DNA of 42,883 bases, taken from positions 1-42,883 of the forward strand of contig JAFAZM010000183.1 of assembly GCA_019239785.1 (NCBI GenBank), given 5' to 3'. This document shows, piece by piece, positions 8,460 to 15,578 of this stretch (its first letter is position 1; every line of letters starts with the position of its first letter). Source of the DNA: Sphingomonadaceae bacterium (GTDB taxonomy: Bacteria > Pseudomonadota > Alphaproteobacteria > Sphingomonadales > Sphingomonadaceae). A model generated the notes under the pieces. It saw only the letters and a program-made list of their open reading frames with translations, had not been told where the DNA came from and made no database searches. A program made the position numbers and the translations under genes.

Positions 8460-9098
8460 TCAAAACGGGCTGAGAATGGAGAAGAAGCGCTGCAGCCAGC
8501 CCTGGCGGCTGGCGCGGGAGATCTCGCCGCGGCCGACATAGTCGATCTGGGCGTCGGCGACGCGGGTCGAGGCGACCCTGTTGTCGGCGCTGATGTCGCC
8601 CGGCCGGACGATGCCGGCGACGCGGATGGTCTCGTTGCCGCGGTTGATGTGCAGCAATTTCTCGCCGCGCACCCGCATGTTGCCGTTGGGCAGCACCTCG
8701 GAGACGACGACGCTGATCTCGCCGACCAGGCTGTTCGACTGGCCGGTCTGGCCGTGCCCGGCGAAGGTCGAGTTGCCGCCCATCGACGCATCGGTGGGCG
8801 CGAACAGCGACAGCGGGCCGGTGGTCGGCGGGGTCAGGCCGATATTGCCGGCGCGGTCGGTGGCCGAGGTGCTGGTCGAGGTGCCCTGCGTCCGCTCGAC
8901 GAGGACGATGGTGATGACGTCGCCGACCTGGGCGGCGCGCTGGCCGCTGGTGAGCGGCGCATAGCCATATTGCGGCTGGAAGATCGCCCCGTTCGCCGCC
9001 GGTGGTGGCGGCGGCGGCGGCGGCGCCGGCGTGAAGACCGGCTGCGGGCCGTGGTGCGAGCAGAACAGGCAGGCGGCGATGAGGAAGGAGCCGGCCAT
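8460..9098 (-). CDS. flgH: Flagellar L-ring lipoprotein FlgH
   Basis: A 212-aa outer-membrane ring protein. The conserved FlgH core begins around QVGDVITIVLVERTQGTSTSTS and continues through EVLPNGNMRVRGEKLLHINRGNETIRVAGIVRPGDIS to the C-terminal RGEISRASRQGWLQRFFSILSPF. A lipobox-like FLIAAC places the lipidated Cys at residue 10. The signal segment before it is very short and lacks a basic residue, so the true start is uncertain; no better ATG or GTG in frame was found upstream. A run of nine prolines follows the lipobox. The ATG lies 2 bases after the flgG stop. Confidence 0.9.
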   Translation of the reverse strand: MAGSFLIAACLFCSHHGPQPVFTPAPPPPPPPPAANGAIFQPQYGYAPLTSGQRAAQVGDVITIVLVERTQGTSTSTSATDRAGNIGLTPPTTGPLSLFAPTDASMGGNSTFAGHGQTGQSNSLVGEISVVVSEVLPNGNMRVRGEKLLHINRGNETIRVAGIVRPGDISADNRVASTRVADAQIDYVGRGEISRASRQGWLQRFFSILSPF

Positions 9099-9100
9099 GA

Positions 9101-9889
9101 TCAGAGCTGCTGGTTCGCGTTGCGGAGCATCTCGTCGGTGGCCTGGACCATCTTCGAGTTCACCTCATAGGCGCGCTGCGTTTCGATCATGTCGACGAGC
9201 TCCTCGACGACGTTGACGTTCGAGCCTTCGAGCGCGCCCTGGCGGATCGTGCCGCGGCCTTCGAGCCCGGCGACGCCGGTCTGCGCCGAACCGCTCGCCG
9301 CGGTCTCGCCGTAGAGATTGTTGCCGAGCGCCTGCAGGCCGGCCGGATTGATGAAGCGCGAAATCTCGATCTTGCCGACCTCGGTCGCTTCGGCGCTGCC
9401 GGCGACGGTCGCGCTGACCGTGCCGTCGGTGCCGATCGTCACCGACTGGGCGCCGTCGGGAATCTGGATCTCCGGCTGCAGCGGCAGGCCGTCCGAGGTG
9501 ACGATCTTCCCTTCCGAGGAAAGGTGAAAATTGCCGGCGCGGGTGTAGGCGGTGCTGCCGTCCGGGCGCAGGATCTGGAAATAGCCCTGGCCTTCGATGG
9601 CGAGGTCGAACGGATTGCTGGTGCTGCTCAAGGCGCCCTGCGTGGTGACGCGGCCGGTGCCGGTCATCCTGACGCCGGTGCCGAGGTTGAGCCCGGTCGC
9701 ATATTGATTGTCCGCCGAGGAGCGCGCGCCGGCCGCGGTCACCGTCTGGTAGGCCAGGGTCGCGAATTCGGCGCGGTCGCGCTGGAAGCCGGTCGTGTTC
9801 ACGTTCGCCAGATTGTTGGCGATGATCCGCATCCGCTCGGACTGGGCGTCGAGCCCGGTGCGGGCGACCTGAAGGGCTGAATTGGACAT
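9101..9889 (-). CDS. flgG: Flagellar distal rod protein FlgG
   Basis: A 262-aa axial protein of usual length. N-terminal region: NSALQVARTGLDAQSERMRIIANNLANVNTTGFQ, the rod/hook motif. Middle: GEGYFQ-type EGQGYFQILRPDGSTAYTRAGNF. C-terminus: EGSNVNVVEELVDMIETQRAYEVNSKMVQATDEMLRNANQ, typical of FlgG. It builds the distal rod that runs through the P and L rings encoded by the next genes. It lies 21 bases downstream of flgF. Confidence 0.95.
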   Translation of the reverse strand: MSNSALQVARTGLDAQSERMRIIANNLANVNTTGFQRDRAEFATLAYQTVTAAGARSSADNQYATGLNLGTGVRMTGTGRVTTQGALSSTSNPFDLAIEGQGYFQILRPDGSTAYTRAGNFHLSSEGKIVTSDGLPLQPEIQIPDGAQSVTIGTDGTVSATVAGSAEATEVGKIEISRFINPAGLQALGNNLYGETAASGSAQTGVAGLEGRGTIRQGALEGSNVNVVEELVDMIETQRAYEVNSKMVQATDEMLRNANQQL

Positions 9890-9910
9890 GGGTTTCTCCT
9901 GGAATTCGAA

Positions 9911-10654
9911 CTAGCTTGGCAGCCGCATCAGATCGGCCGCGGACGTGTCCATCTCGCGGGCCTGGGTCACCATCTGCAGCTGCATGTCCCACGACCGACT
10001 CGCCTCGATCATGTCGATCAGGGTCTGGCTGGTGTTGACGTTGGAGCCTTCGAGGCTGTGCGGGGTGAGCCGCGCATCCGGATCCGACGGCAGGGCGCCG
10101 CCGCCCATGACCCGGAACAGGCCGTTGACGCCCTTCTGGATGCGCGAGCCGGCCGGCGTCGCCAGCTTCAGCCGGTCGACCTGCTGCGGCTGGTTGGGAT
10201 CGCCGCCGGTGGGGACGATCCAGATCGCGCCGTCCTGGGCGATCCGCACCGAATCGGCGGGCGGCAGGGTCAGCGGACCGCCGTCGCCGAGGACGGGATG
10301 GCCGTCGCCGGTGGTGACCACGCCGGTCGGGCTGACCTGGAGGTCGCCGCGCCTCGTATAGGCTTCGCTGCCGTCCTCGGCCTGGACCGCGAGCAGGGCG
10401 TCCCCCTGCATCGCCACGTCCAGCTCCCGGCCGGTGTCGGTGACCGAGCCCGGGGCCATGTCGGCCGCCACCACCTGCTGCGAGGTCTCGACGCGCGATT
10501 CCAGCCCCGGCCCGCGCAGCCACAAAGCCTGCGCCGAGGACAACTCGGCGCGAAACCCGGTGGTGTTCGCATTGGCGAGGTTGTTCGCGGTCGTGGTCTG
10601 CCGCGCCATCGCGCCGCGCATCCCCGACAAGGCGGTGTAGATCAGCCTATCCAT
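9911..10654 (-). CDS. flgF: Flagellar proximal rod protein FlgF
   Basis: A 247-aa axial rod protein related to FlgG. N-terminus: DRLIYTALSGMRGAMARQTTTANNLANANTTGFR. C-terminus: LEGSNVNTSQTLIDMIEASRSWDMQLQMVTQAREMD. Within the run it lies between flgE and flgG, the expected place for FlgF. It has the extra loop sequence GLESRVETSQQVVAADMAPGS that separates FlgF from FlgG in many bacteria. Confidence 0.92.
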   Translation of the reverse strand: MDRLIYTALSGMRGAMARQTTTANNLANANTTGFRAELSSAQALWLRGPGLESRVETSQQVVAADMAPGSVTDTGRELDVAMQGDALLAVQAEDGSEAYTRRGDLQVSPTGVVTTGDGHPVLGDGGPLTLPPADSVRIAQDGAIWIVPTGGDPNQPQQVDRLKLATPAGSRIQKGVNGLFRVMGGGALPSDPDARLTPHSLEGSNVNTSQTLIDMIEASRSWDMQLQMVTQAREMDTSAADLMRLPS

Positions 10655-10680
10655 GGCTCAGGCTCCGGTCTCTCTCATCG

Positions 10681-11970
10681 TCAGCTGCGCAGGTTGATGA
10701 TCGACTGGTCCATCGAGTTGGCGGTCTCGATCGCCTTTGCGTTCGCCTGGAAGTTGCGCTGCGCAGCGATCAGGGAGACCAGCTCCTCGGTGATGTCGAC
10801 ATTGGCCCGCTCGAGCGCGCCGGTCTGGATTCGCCCGAAGGCGTCCGAGCCGGCCTCGCCGACGATCGCCGGGCCGCTGTTGCCGGTGATCGTCCAGCGG
10901 CCGTCGCCGCGCTGGCGAAGCCCGCCGGGGTTCGAGAAATTGGCGAGCAGCAATTTGCCGAGCGCCTGGGTGGTGCCGTCGGTGAAGCTGGCGGTGACCA
11001 GGCCGTTCTCGCCGATCGAGACGTCGGAGAGCTTCGCCGAGGCGATGCCGTCCTGGTCCAGCGAGGCGATGCTGAACGCGCCCGCCGCTTCCTTCGTCTG
11101 GGTGCCGAAATCGAGCGTCAGCGCGATCGGCGAGGAGGCGCCGGAGGGGAAGACGCTGCCGAAGGCGACCGGGCTGGTCGGCGAGGTGATCGTGCCGGCG
11201 GCATCGAAGGTGAGCTTGGCCGGCGTCGGCGTCGTCGCGCTGCCGGTCGAGGCCTCCTCGTCGCCGATGAACAGGTGCACGTCCCAGGTGTCGGCGGAAT
11301 CGCCGGCAGCGGTCGAGCCGGTGCGGACGAAATAGAGGGTCGCCGATTGGGCGTTGCCCGAATTGTCGTAGACCGTGGTCTGCTGCGAATAATTGTAGCT
11401 GTTCGGATCCAGCCGGTCGAAGACATAGGGCTGGGCCGGGCTGTAGACCGCCCGCGCCGCCGGCTTGTCGGCCGTGCTCGGCAGGTTCGCGGCAAGCGTC
11501 ACCAAAGTGGTCTGGCGCGGCGTGCCCGAGGTCATCGGCAGCTGTAAATTCTGCGAGGATTCGAGGCCGGTCGCGGTGACATGGCCGTCGGCATCGACCG
11601 GCAGGACCTGAATATAGCCGCCGTTCGAATCCTTGAGGTAGCGCTGGCCGTCCACCGAGAGCGAGCCGTTGCGCGAGAAGTAGGTGGTGCCGCCGGTCAG
11701 CGCGTCGCGGGTCACGAAGAAGCCGGAGCCGCTGATCGCGAGGTCGAGGTCGCGGGCCGAGGTTTCGAAACCGCCCTGCGTGAATTCCTGCTCGATCCCC
11801 TTCAGCCGCGTGCCCTGCCCCGCCGTCGTGGCCGAGGCCGGCATGATGTCGCCGAACTGGGCGCGGCTCCGCTTGAAGCCGATCGAGCCGACATTGGCGA
11901 TGTTGTTCGAGATGGTCGAAAGATCGGTCTGCGCGCCGCGGAGGCCGGAGAGCGAGGTGTAGAAGGACAT
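10681..11970 (-). CDS. flgE: Flagellar hook protein FlgE
   Basis: A 429-aa hook subunit. N-terminus: MSFYTSLSGLRGAQTDLSTISNNIANVGSIGFKRSRAQFGD. C-terminus: ERANVDITEELVSLIAAQRNFQANAKAIETANSMDQSIINL. The region between, with many Thr/Ser/Gly and the motif TVYDNSGNAQSATLYF, forms the outer hook domains. It is exported by the flagellar type III system (FlhA at 17222-19327) and assembled under the FlgD cap encoded just upstream. Confidence 0.95.
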   Translation of the reverse strand: MSFYTSLSGLRGAQTDLSTISNNIANVGSIGFKRSRAQFGDIMPASATTAGQGTRLKGIEQEFTQGGFETSARDLDLAISGSGFFVTRDALTGGTTYFSRNGSLSVDGQRYLKDSNGGYIQVLPVDADGHVTATGLESSQNLQLPMTSGTPRQTTLVTLAANLPSTADKPAARAVYSPAQPYVFDRLDPNSYNYSQQTTVYDNSGNAQSATLYFVRTGSTAAGDSADTWDVHLFIGDEEASTGSATTPTPAKLTFDAAGTITSPTSPVAFGSVFPSGASSPIALTLDFGTQTKEAAGAFSIASLDQDGIASAKLSDVSIGENGLVTASFTDGTTQALGKLLLANFSNPGGLRQRGDGRWTITGNSGPAIVGEAGSDAFGRIQTGALERANVDITEELVSLIAAQRNFQANAKAIETANSMDQSIINLRS

Positions 11971-11994
11971 GGGGGTACTCCTTGGGGGCTGAGG

Positions 11995-12687
11995 TCAGGC
12001 GAGGCGGATGGCGGCGGTTGGATCGAGCAGGCCGAGGCCGGTCACGAGCTTGGTTTCGCCGCCGTTGGAGGGGGATTGGATGCCGCCGATTGCGGTCCAG
12101 GTCGCGGTCGCCACATTGCTGGTCTGGCCGTTGCGGCTGGCGGTGACGACGAGCCGCAGCGGCCGGTCGGCGACGGTGGCGCCGTTCGCATCCTTGCCGT
12201 CCCAGGCGAAGGAGATGTCGCCCGCCTGCTGCGCGCCCAGGGTCTCGCTGTGGACGACCGCGCCGTTGGCGTCGACGAAGTTGACGTTGACCTGGTCGGC
12301 CGGGTTGGCGAGCGTGAACTGGCCGGCATAGGAGCCGTCGCGCAAAGGCGTGGCGATGTCGGAGGTGACCAGCATCGAATGGCCGATCCAGCTCGCCGCG
12401 TCGGAGAGCCGGCTGCCGCCAAGCGAGGCGGCGATCGTCTGCAGGCTCTGGTTCATCTGGGCAATGCCGGCGACCTGCGAGAATTGCGCCATCTGGGCGA
12501 CCATCTGGGTGTTGTCGACCGGATTGAACGGATCCTGGGTGGTGAGCTGCGTGGTCATCAGCTTCAGGAAATCGTTCTGGTTCAGCGAGCCGGCGGCCGA
12601 GGCGGCCGCGGTCGCGTTCGCCCCCGCGCCGGTCGCGGGCGTCGTGGGCACGTTGTGGGCGTTGTTGATCGTGTCGATAATGCTCAT
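11995..12687 (-). CDS. flgD: Hook-assembly capping protein FlgD
   Basis: A 230-aa scaffold for hook polymerisation. The conserved N-terminal segment is LNQNDFLKLMTTQLTTQDPFNPVDNTQMVAQMAQFSQVAGI. The C-terminal half has the Ig/FlgD fold pattern (FAWDGKDANGATVADRPLRLVV, close to the usual WDG.D..G). It overlaps the flgC stop by 4 bases and precedes flgE by 24 bases, the standard order. Confidence 0.94.
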   Translation of the reverse strand: MSIIDTINNAHNVPTTPATGAGANATAAASAAGSLNQNDFLKLMTTQLTTQDPFNPVDNTQMVAQMAQFSQVAGIAQMNQSLQTIAASLGGSRLSDAASWIGHSMLVTSDIATPLRDGSYAGQFTLANPADQVNVNFVDANGAVVHSETLGAQQAGDISFAWDGKDANGATVADRPLRLVVTASRNGQTSNVATATWTAIGGIQSPSNGGETKLVTGLGLLDPTAAIRLA

Positions 12688-13088
12688 TGTCCGAGCCTCA
12701 AAGTGTCGAGGGTGAGGGTCTTGGCGGTCTGGAGGACCTGCACGTTGTTCTGATATTGGCGGGCGGTCTCGACCATATCGATCAGCTCCGCCGCGCTATC
12801 GACGCCGGCATCCCAGACGTCGCCATTGGCGTCGGCCAGCGGATGGCTGGGGTCGTGGCGCCGGGTCGGCTCGATGCCGGCCTGGACGACGCGGTCGACC
12901 GCCACGGTGGCGACGCCGGGGCTGTCCTCGACGGTGCGGAAGACCGGGCGGAGCGCGCGGAACGCGCCCTCGCGGGTGCCCGACACGGAGCCTGCATTGG
13001 CGAGGTTCGAGGCGGTCGTGTTCAGCCGCACCAGCTGCGCCGACATGGCGCGGCCGGCGATGTCGAACACCGACATGGGCCGGGTCAT
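12684..13088 (-). CDS. flgC: Flagellar proximal rod protein FlgC
   Basis: A 134-aa axial rod subunit. N-terminus: FDIAGRAMSAQLVRLNTTASNLANAGSVSGT. C-terminus: ELIDMVETARQYQNNVQVLQTAKTLTLDTLRLGQ. There are two candidate starts, ATG 13094 and ATG 13088. AAGGAG lies 7 bases before 13088 but touches 13094, so 13088 is chosen. The usual N-terminal motif NxANxxTxG reads NLANAGSVSG, a slightly unusual form. It lies directly after flgB. Confidence 0.92.
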   Translation of the reverse strand: MTRPMSVFDIAGRAMSAQLVRLNTTASNLANAGSVSGTREGAFRALRPVFRTVEDSPGVATVAVDRVVQAGIEPTRRHDPSHPLADANGDVWDAGVDSAAELIDMVETARQYQNNVQVLQTAKTLTLDTLRLGQ

Positions 13089-13090
13089 CG

Positions 13091-13444
13091 TCATTCTCCT
13101 TTCCAGGCGCGGCGGATCGTCGAGATCCGCCCTTCGAGGAAGGAGAGCGTCGCGCGATACTGGACCGCATTCTCCGCGAAGAGGGTCTGCTCGGTGGAGA
13201 GCTCGACGGTGTTGCCGTCCAGCGACGGCGTCGTCGGCACGCGATAGGCGACCGCCTCGTTCGCCGCCTGGTCGGCGTCGTAGCCGCGCGAGGCGAGCGA
13301 GAGCGCGCGATCGAAGTCGATGTCGCGCGCGCGGTAGCCCGGCGTCGCCGCGTTGGCGATGTTGGAGGCGAGCAGGTTGAGCCGCTGGGAGCGGAGCCGC
13401 AATGCGGTCCCGTCGATGCCGAAAAGGCCGTCGCCTTGTGCCAT
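13091..13444 (-). CDS. flgB: Flagellar proximal rod protein FlgB
   Basis: A 117-aa first rod subunit and first gene of the flg run. It carries LRLRSQRLNLLASNIANAATPGYRARDIDFDRAL, the FlgB form of the rod motif, and the C-terminal ENAVQYRATLSFLEGRISTIRRAWKG. The ATG at 13444 is set by GAGGAG six bases upstream. The frame continues open far upstream, but that extension has no flagellar similarity and crosses the divergent gene. A sigma-54 promoter lies 70-87 bases upstream. Confidence 0.93.
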   Translation of the reverse strand: MAQGDGLFGIDGTALRLRSQRLNLLASNIANAATPGYRARDIDFDRALSLASRGYDADQAANEAVAYRVPTTPSLDGNTVELSTEQTLFAENAVQYRATLSFLEGRISTIRRAWKGE

Positions 13445-13456
13445 CCCGAACTCCTC

Positions 13457-13483
13457 TAAAGCTTCGCCCCGGCCCGCCGTTAA
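13457..13483 (+). promoter_or_regulatory. Sigma-28 (FliA) promoter for the second stator-like pair
   Basis: The sequence is TAAAGCTT-N11-GCCGTTAA, with exactly 15 bases between TAAA and GCCG as in the FliA consensus, and two substitutions in the sixteen consensus positions. It lies 154 bases before the GTG at 13637. It falls inside the untranslated leader of flgB on the other strand, so the two units are transcribed through each other. Confidence 0.72.
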
Positions 13484-13514
13484 TTTGACACAGCAAGGGC
13501 GCCCGCTTGGTCGA

Positions 13515-13531
13515 AGCAATGATCGTGCCAA
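13515..13531 (-). promoter_or_regulatory. Sigma-54 promoter for the flgB operon
   Basis: On the minus strand the sequence is TTGGCACGATCATTGCT, an exact match to the TTGGCACG-N4-TTGC(A/T) -24/-12 consensus. Transcription would begin near 13503, about 60 bases before the flgB ATG. It should require an enhancer-binding activator; candidate sites lie at 13584-13621. Confidence 0.85.
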
Positions 13532-13583
13532 TCCCGGTGCATGCTTCGCGGGCGCCCTTGCGCCGCGGGAACGGGGCAGAGAG

Positions 13584-13621
13584 CCGGCAAATCCTTGCCG
13601 GGACCGGCAAATCTTTGCCGG
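13584..13621. promoter_or_regulatory. Tandem 18-bp palindromes, candidate activator (FlbD/FleQ-type) sites
   Basis: CCGGCAAATCCTTGCCGG (13584-13601) and CCGGCAAATCTTTGCCGG (13604-13621) are two near-perfect dyads on a 20-base repeat. They lie about 80-120 bases upstream of the predicted flgB transcription start, the usual distance for sigma-54 activator sites. They resemble the CGGC-AAA-GC core that I recall for Caulobacter ftr elements bound by FlbD. They are also in the leader of the divergent stator transcript, so an RNA role is possible. Confidence 0.6.
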
Positions 13622-13636
13622 AGGCGGGAGGGACGC

Positions 13637-14317
13637 GTGATCGAGTTCTTTGATCGTTTTTTCGACCCTCTCGCCTTCTCGCTCGTGGTCGGCGGCACCG
13701 CGCTGGCCACCTGGATCTCGGCCACCGGCAAAGACGGCGCCAGCGGCTTCGCGGCCTTGGCCCCTTTCTTCCGCGCCCGTCCCGCACGCGACGCCGAGAC
13801 CGCCGACCGCGCGGTCCGCAGGATCCAGCACCTCTCCGAATATAAAGGGACGTTCTGCGCCGACCGGGTGAAGACTCCGGTGGACTTCGTCCATCGCGCC
13901 GCCTGCCGGCTCGCCGATGCCGGCCGCGCCGAGGATTTCGCGACCTGGGCGCGCGAGGAGATGGAGGACCGCCGCGCCCGCCACGCCGCGGCGATCGGGC
14001 TCTGGCGCCACGCCGCCGAGGTCGCGCCGGCAATGGGGATGATCGGCACCGTGATCGGCCTGATCGCAATGTTCGCGCGGATGAACGACCCGGCCGCGAT
14101 GGCGCCGGCGCTGGCGGTGGCGATGCTCACCACGCTCTACGGCCTGGTCCTCGCCTTCGGCATTTGCGGGCCCGTCGCGGCGCGGCTGCAGCGCCTCTCC
14201 GACGCCGAATGCGCCTGGCAGGCGCGCACCGTCGAGCGGCTCGTCGCGCTCGCGCGCGCGGAGGAGGAGATGGCACAGGACGCCTGGCAGCTGCGCCGGC
14301 TCCGGCGGGCGGGATGA
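13637..14317 (+). CDS. MotA/TolQ/ExbB-type channel protein (second stator-like pair)
   Basis: A 226-aa inner-membrane protein starting at GTG 13637 (GGAGGG five bases upstream). It has one helix near residues 10-28, a charged cytoplasmic stretch of about 100 residues, and two helices at about 133-155 and 165-190. The signature VAPAMGMIGTVIGLIAMF and the following AVAMLTTLYGLVLAF are characteristic of MotA. It is shorter than MotA at 3356-4219 and has three helices rather than four, closer to ExbB/TolQ topology. The next gene overlaps it and encodes a MotB-like partner. It is read from a strong sigma-28 promoter, so a motility role is favoured over TonB/Tol energising. Confidence 0.8.
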   Translation: MIEFFDRFFDPLAFSLVVGGTALATWISATGKDGASGFAALAPFFRARPARDAETADRAVRRIQHLSEYKGTFCADRVKTPVDFVHRAACRLADAGRAEDFATWAREEMEDRRARHAAAIGLWRHAAEVAPAMGMIGTVIGLIAMFARMNDPAAMAPALAVAMLTTLYGLVLAFGICGPVAARLQRLSDAECAWQARTVERLVALARAEEEMAQDAWQLRRLRRAG

Positions 14318-14751
14318 GCGCTGTCCCGGCGCCGCGCTGGGCGGTGAGCTTCGCCGACCTGCTGCTGCTGCTGCTCGGCTGCTTCGTGATGCTGAACGCG
14401 ATGCAGGCGGCGCGCCACGGCAGCGCAGCGGCGGCCGCGCCCGCACCAGGCGCAGGCGAATATCGCGCCGCCGACCTGTTCCAGCCCGGCGAGGCGCTGC
14501 TGAAGCCCGAGGCGCTGGCGCGGCTGCAGGCGGAGGGGCGCCGCCTGGCCGGCCGTCCGCTTCGCATCGTCAGCACCGGCAGCGCCGAGGCCGGCAGCCG
14601 GCTCGACCGCTTCGAGCTCAGCGCGGCGCGGGCGGCCGCGGTCGGCCGGGCGCTGCAGCAGGGCGGCGTCCGCGAGGGCGACGTCGCCATCGCGATGGCC
14701 GAGGCGGCAAGCCCCGCGGAGAGCCAGCACCTGGCAATTTCGCAGCGCTGA
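14314..14751 (+). CDS. Short MotB-like stator partner with degenerate OmpA domain
   Basis: A 145-aa protein whose ATG overlaps the stop of the MotA-like gene (ATGA). The N-terminal helix AVSFADLLLLLLGCFVMLNAM has the MotB-type FAD motif with Asp15 as the likely proton carrier. An Ala/Pro linker and the second half of an OmpA-like domain follow. LSAARAAAVGRAL keeps the conserved Arg, but the GHTD loop that holds diaminopimelate reads STGSAEA. Wall binding may therefore be weak or different. MotB proteins are usually about twice as long. Known family role: stator anchoring; its exact role here is inferred. Confidence 0.75.
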   Translation: MSAVPAPRWAVSFADLLLLLLGCFVMLNAMQAARHGSAAAAAPAPGAGEYRAADLFQPGEALLKPEALARLQAEGRRLAGRPLRIVSTGSAEAGSRLDRFELSAARAAAVGRALQQGGVREGDVAIAMAEAASPAESQHLAISQR

Positions 14752-14761
14752 CCCAATAATT

Positions 14762-14904
14762 CCTCCCCTGAAAGGGGAGGGGGACCGGCCGTAGCCGCAG
14801 GCGGAGGGCGGTGGAGGGGTATCAGCGTCTGCGGACTTGCTTCGAGCGCTGATACCCCACCACCACCGCCTTCGGCGGCGGTCCCCCTCCCCTTTCAGGG
14901 GAGG
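14762..14904. repeat. Long inverted repeat between the second stator pair and flgA
   Basis: Outer arms 14762-14787 and 14879-14904 match as inverted copies (core CCCCTGAAAGGGGAGGGGGA). Inner arms GGGGTATCAGCG (14816-14827) and CGCTGATACCCC (14847-14858) continue the pairing, so about 60 bases on each side can fold. Each arm tip also has its own CCCCTGAAAGGGG hairpin. It probably ends transcription of the stator pair. No gene is seen here. Confidence 0.75.
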
Positions 14905-14931
14905 TTTGCTGCCCTCTCCTCGCAGGCCAAT

Positions 14932-14948
14932 TTGGCACGGCCATTGCT
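14932..14948 (+). promoter_or_regulatory. Sigma-54 promoter for flgA-flgM-flgN
   Basis: The sequence TTGGCACGGCCATTGCT is an exact -24/-12 match, with GG and GC twelve bases apart, 31 bases before the flgA ATG. It lies 27 bases after the long inverted repeat. No clear copy of the CCGGCAAA palindromes was found nearby. Confidence 0.82.
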
Positions 14949-14979
14949 ACGCTCGCTCCGAAACAGCGGAGTGATCGTG

Positions 14980-15516
14980 ATGGTGCCAAATTTCCGACGC
15001 CCAATGGAGCTCGGCGTCCTGCTGTGCGCATGCGCCGCCGCGCCGCTGTCGGCGCAGGGGTTCGAGAATCTGGACCGGCTCGACATCCGCGTCGCCGCCG
15101 CGCTCGGCGCCAATGTCGGCGAGCCGGGCGGCCCCGCCGCGCCGCTCGACCGGCGCCTGCGTCTCGCCGCCTGTCCGCAGCCGGCCGAGATCGGCGAGCC
15201 GGCGCTCGGCGCCGTCACCATACGCTGCCAGCCGCTCGGCTGGCGGATCCGCGTGCCGCTCGTCGCGGCGCCGCAGGCCCAGGCGCCGGCGCGCAGTGCC
15301 GACGCCGCGCCCGCCCGCGCCGCGCCGGTGATCCGCCGCGGCGACCAGATTCAGCTGGTCGCGATCAGCGCCGCCTTCACCGTCAGCACGCTCGCGGTGG
15401 CGGAGCAGGACGGCGCGCCCGGCGATCGGATTCGCGTCCGCACCGAGCATCGCACCGCGCCGGTGATCGGCCTCGTCCTCGACGACGGCCGGGTCGCGCT
15501 GCCGGGATTTAATTAA
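14980..15516 (+). CDS. flgA: Flagellar P-ring assembly chaperone FlgA
   Basis: A 178-aa secreted protein. The start at 14980 is placed downstream of the sigma-54 promoter, with GGAG upstream; a longer in-frame ATG at 14934 would overlap the promoter itself. The signal peptide is about residues 1-26 (LGVLLCACAAAPLSAQG). The C-terminal SAF/FlgA domain shows VIRRGDQIQLVAISAAFTVSTLAVAEQDGAPGDRIRVR, the usual pattern ending in a G.V.LPG-like tail. It assists assembly of FlgI rings in the periplasm. It is followed by flgM after 62 bases. Confidence 0.88.
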   Translation: MVPNFRRPMELGVLLCACAAAPLSAQGFENLDRLDIRVAAALGANVGEPGGPAAPLDRRLRLAACPQPAEIGEPALGAVTIRCQPLGWRIRVPLVAAPQAQAPARSADAAPARAAPVIRRGDQIQLVAISAAFTVSTLAVAEQDGAPGDRIRVRTEHRTAPVIGLVLDDGRVALPGFN

Positions 15517-15535
15517 TCGTGAAGGCGGCCGTTAT
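15509..15535 (+). promoter_or_regulatory. Possible sigma-28 promoter before flgM
   Basis: TTAA-N15-GCCGTTAT overlaps the flgA stop codon. The spacing is correct and the -10 shares GCCGTTA with the two stator promoters, but the -35 has one mismatch. An internal late promoter for flgM is common in other bacteria, which is the main reason to list it. Confidence 0.35.
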
Positions 15536-15578
15536 CAGAGGCGAAGGTCTCGGCCTGGTCGCGTGAAAGGATGTTGAG

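Noticed and set aside
9001..9030. GGTGGCGGC-type run, considered as a microsatellite or phase-variable tract
   Set aside because: It encodes the polyproline stretch of FlgH on the minus strand; the codons are in frame and the tract is short.
13091..14446. Long N-terminal extension of FlgB across the second stator-like gene
   Set aside because: The extension lacks flagellar similarity, and a good ribosome-binding site precedes the ATG at 13444.
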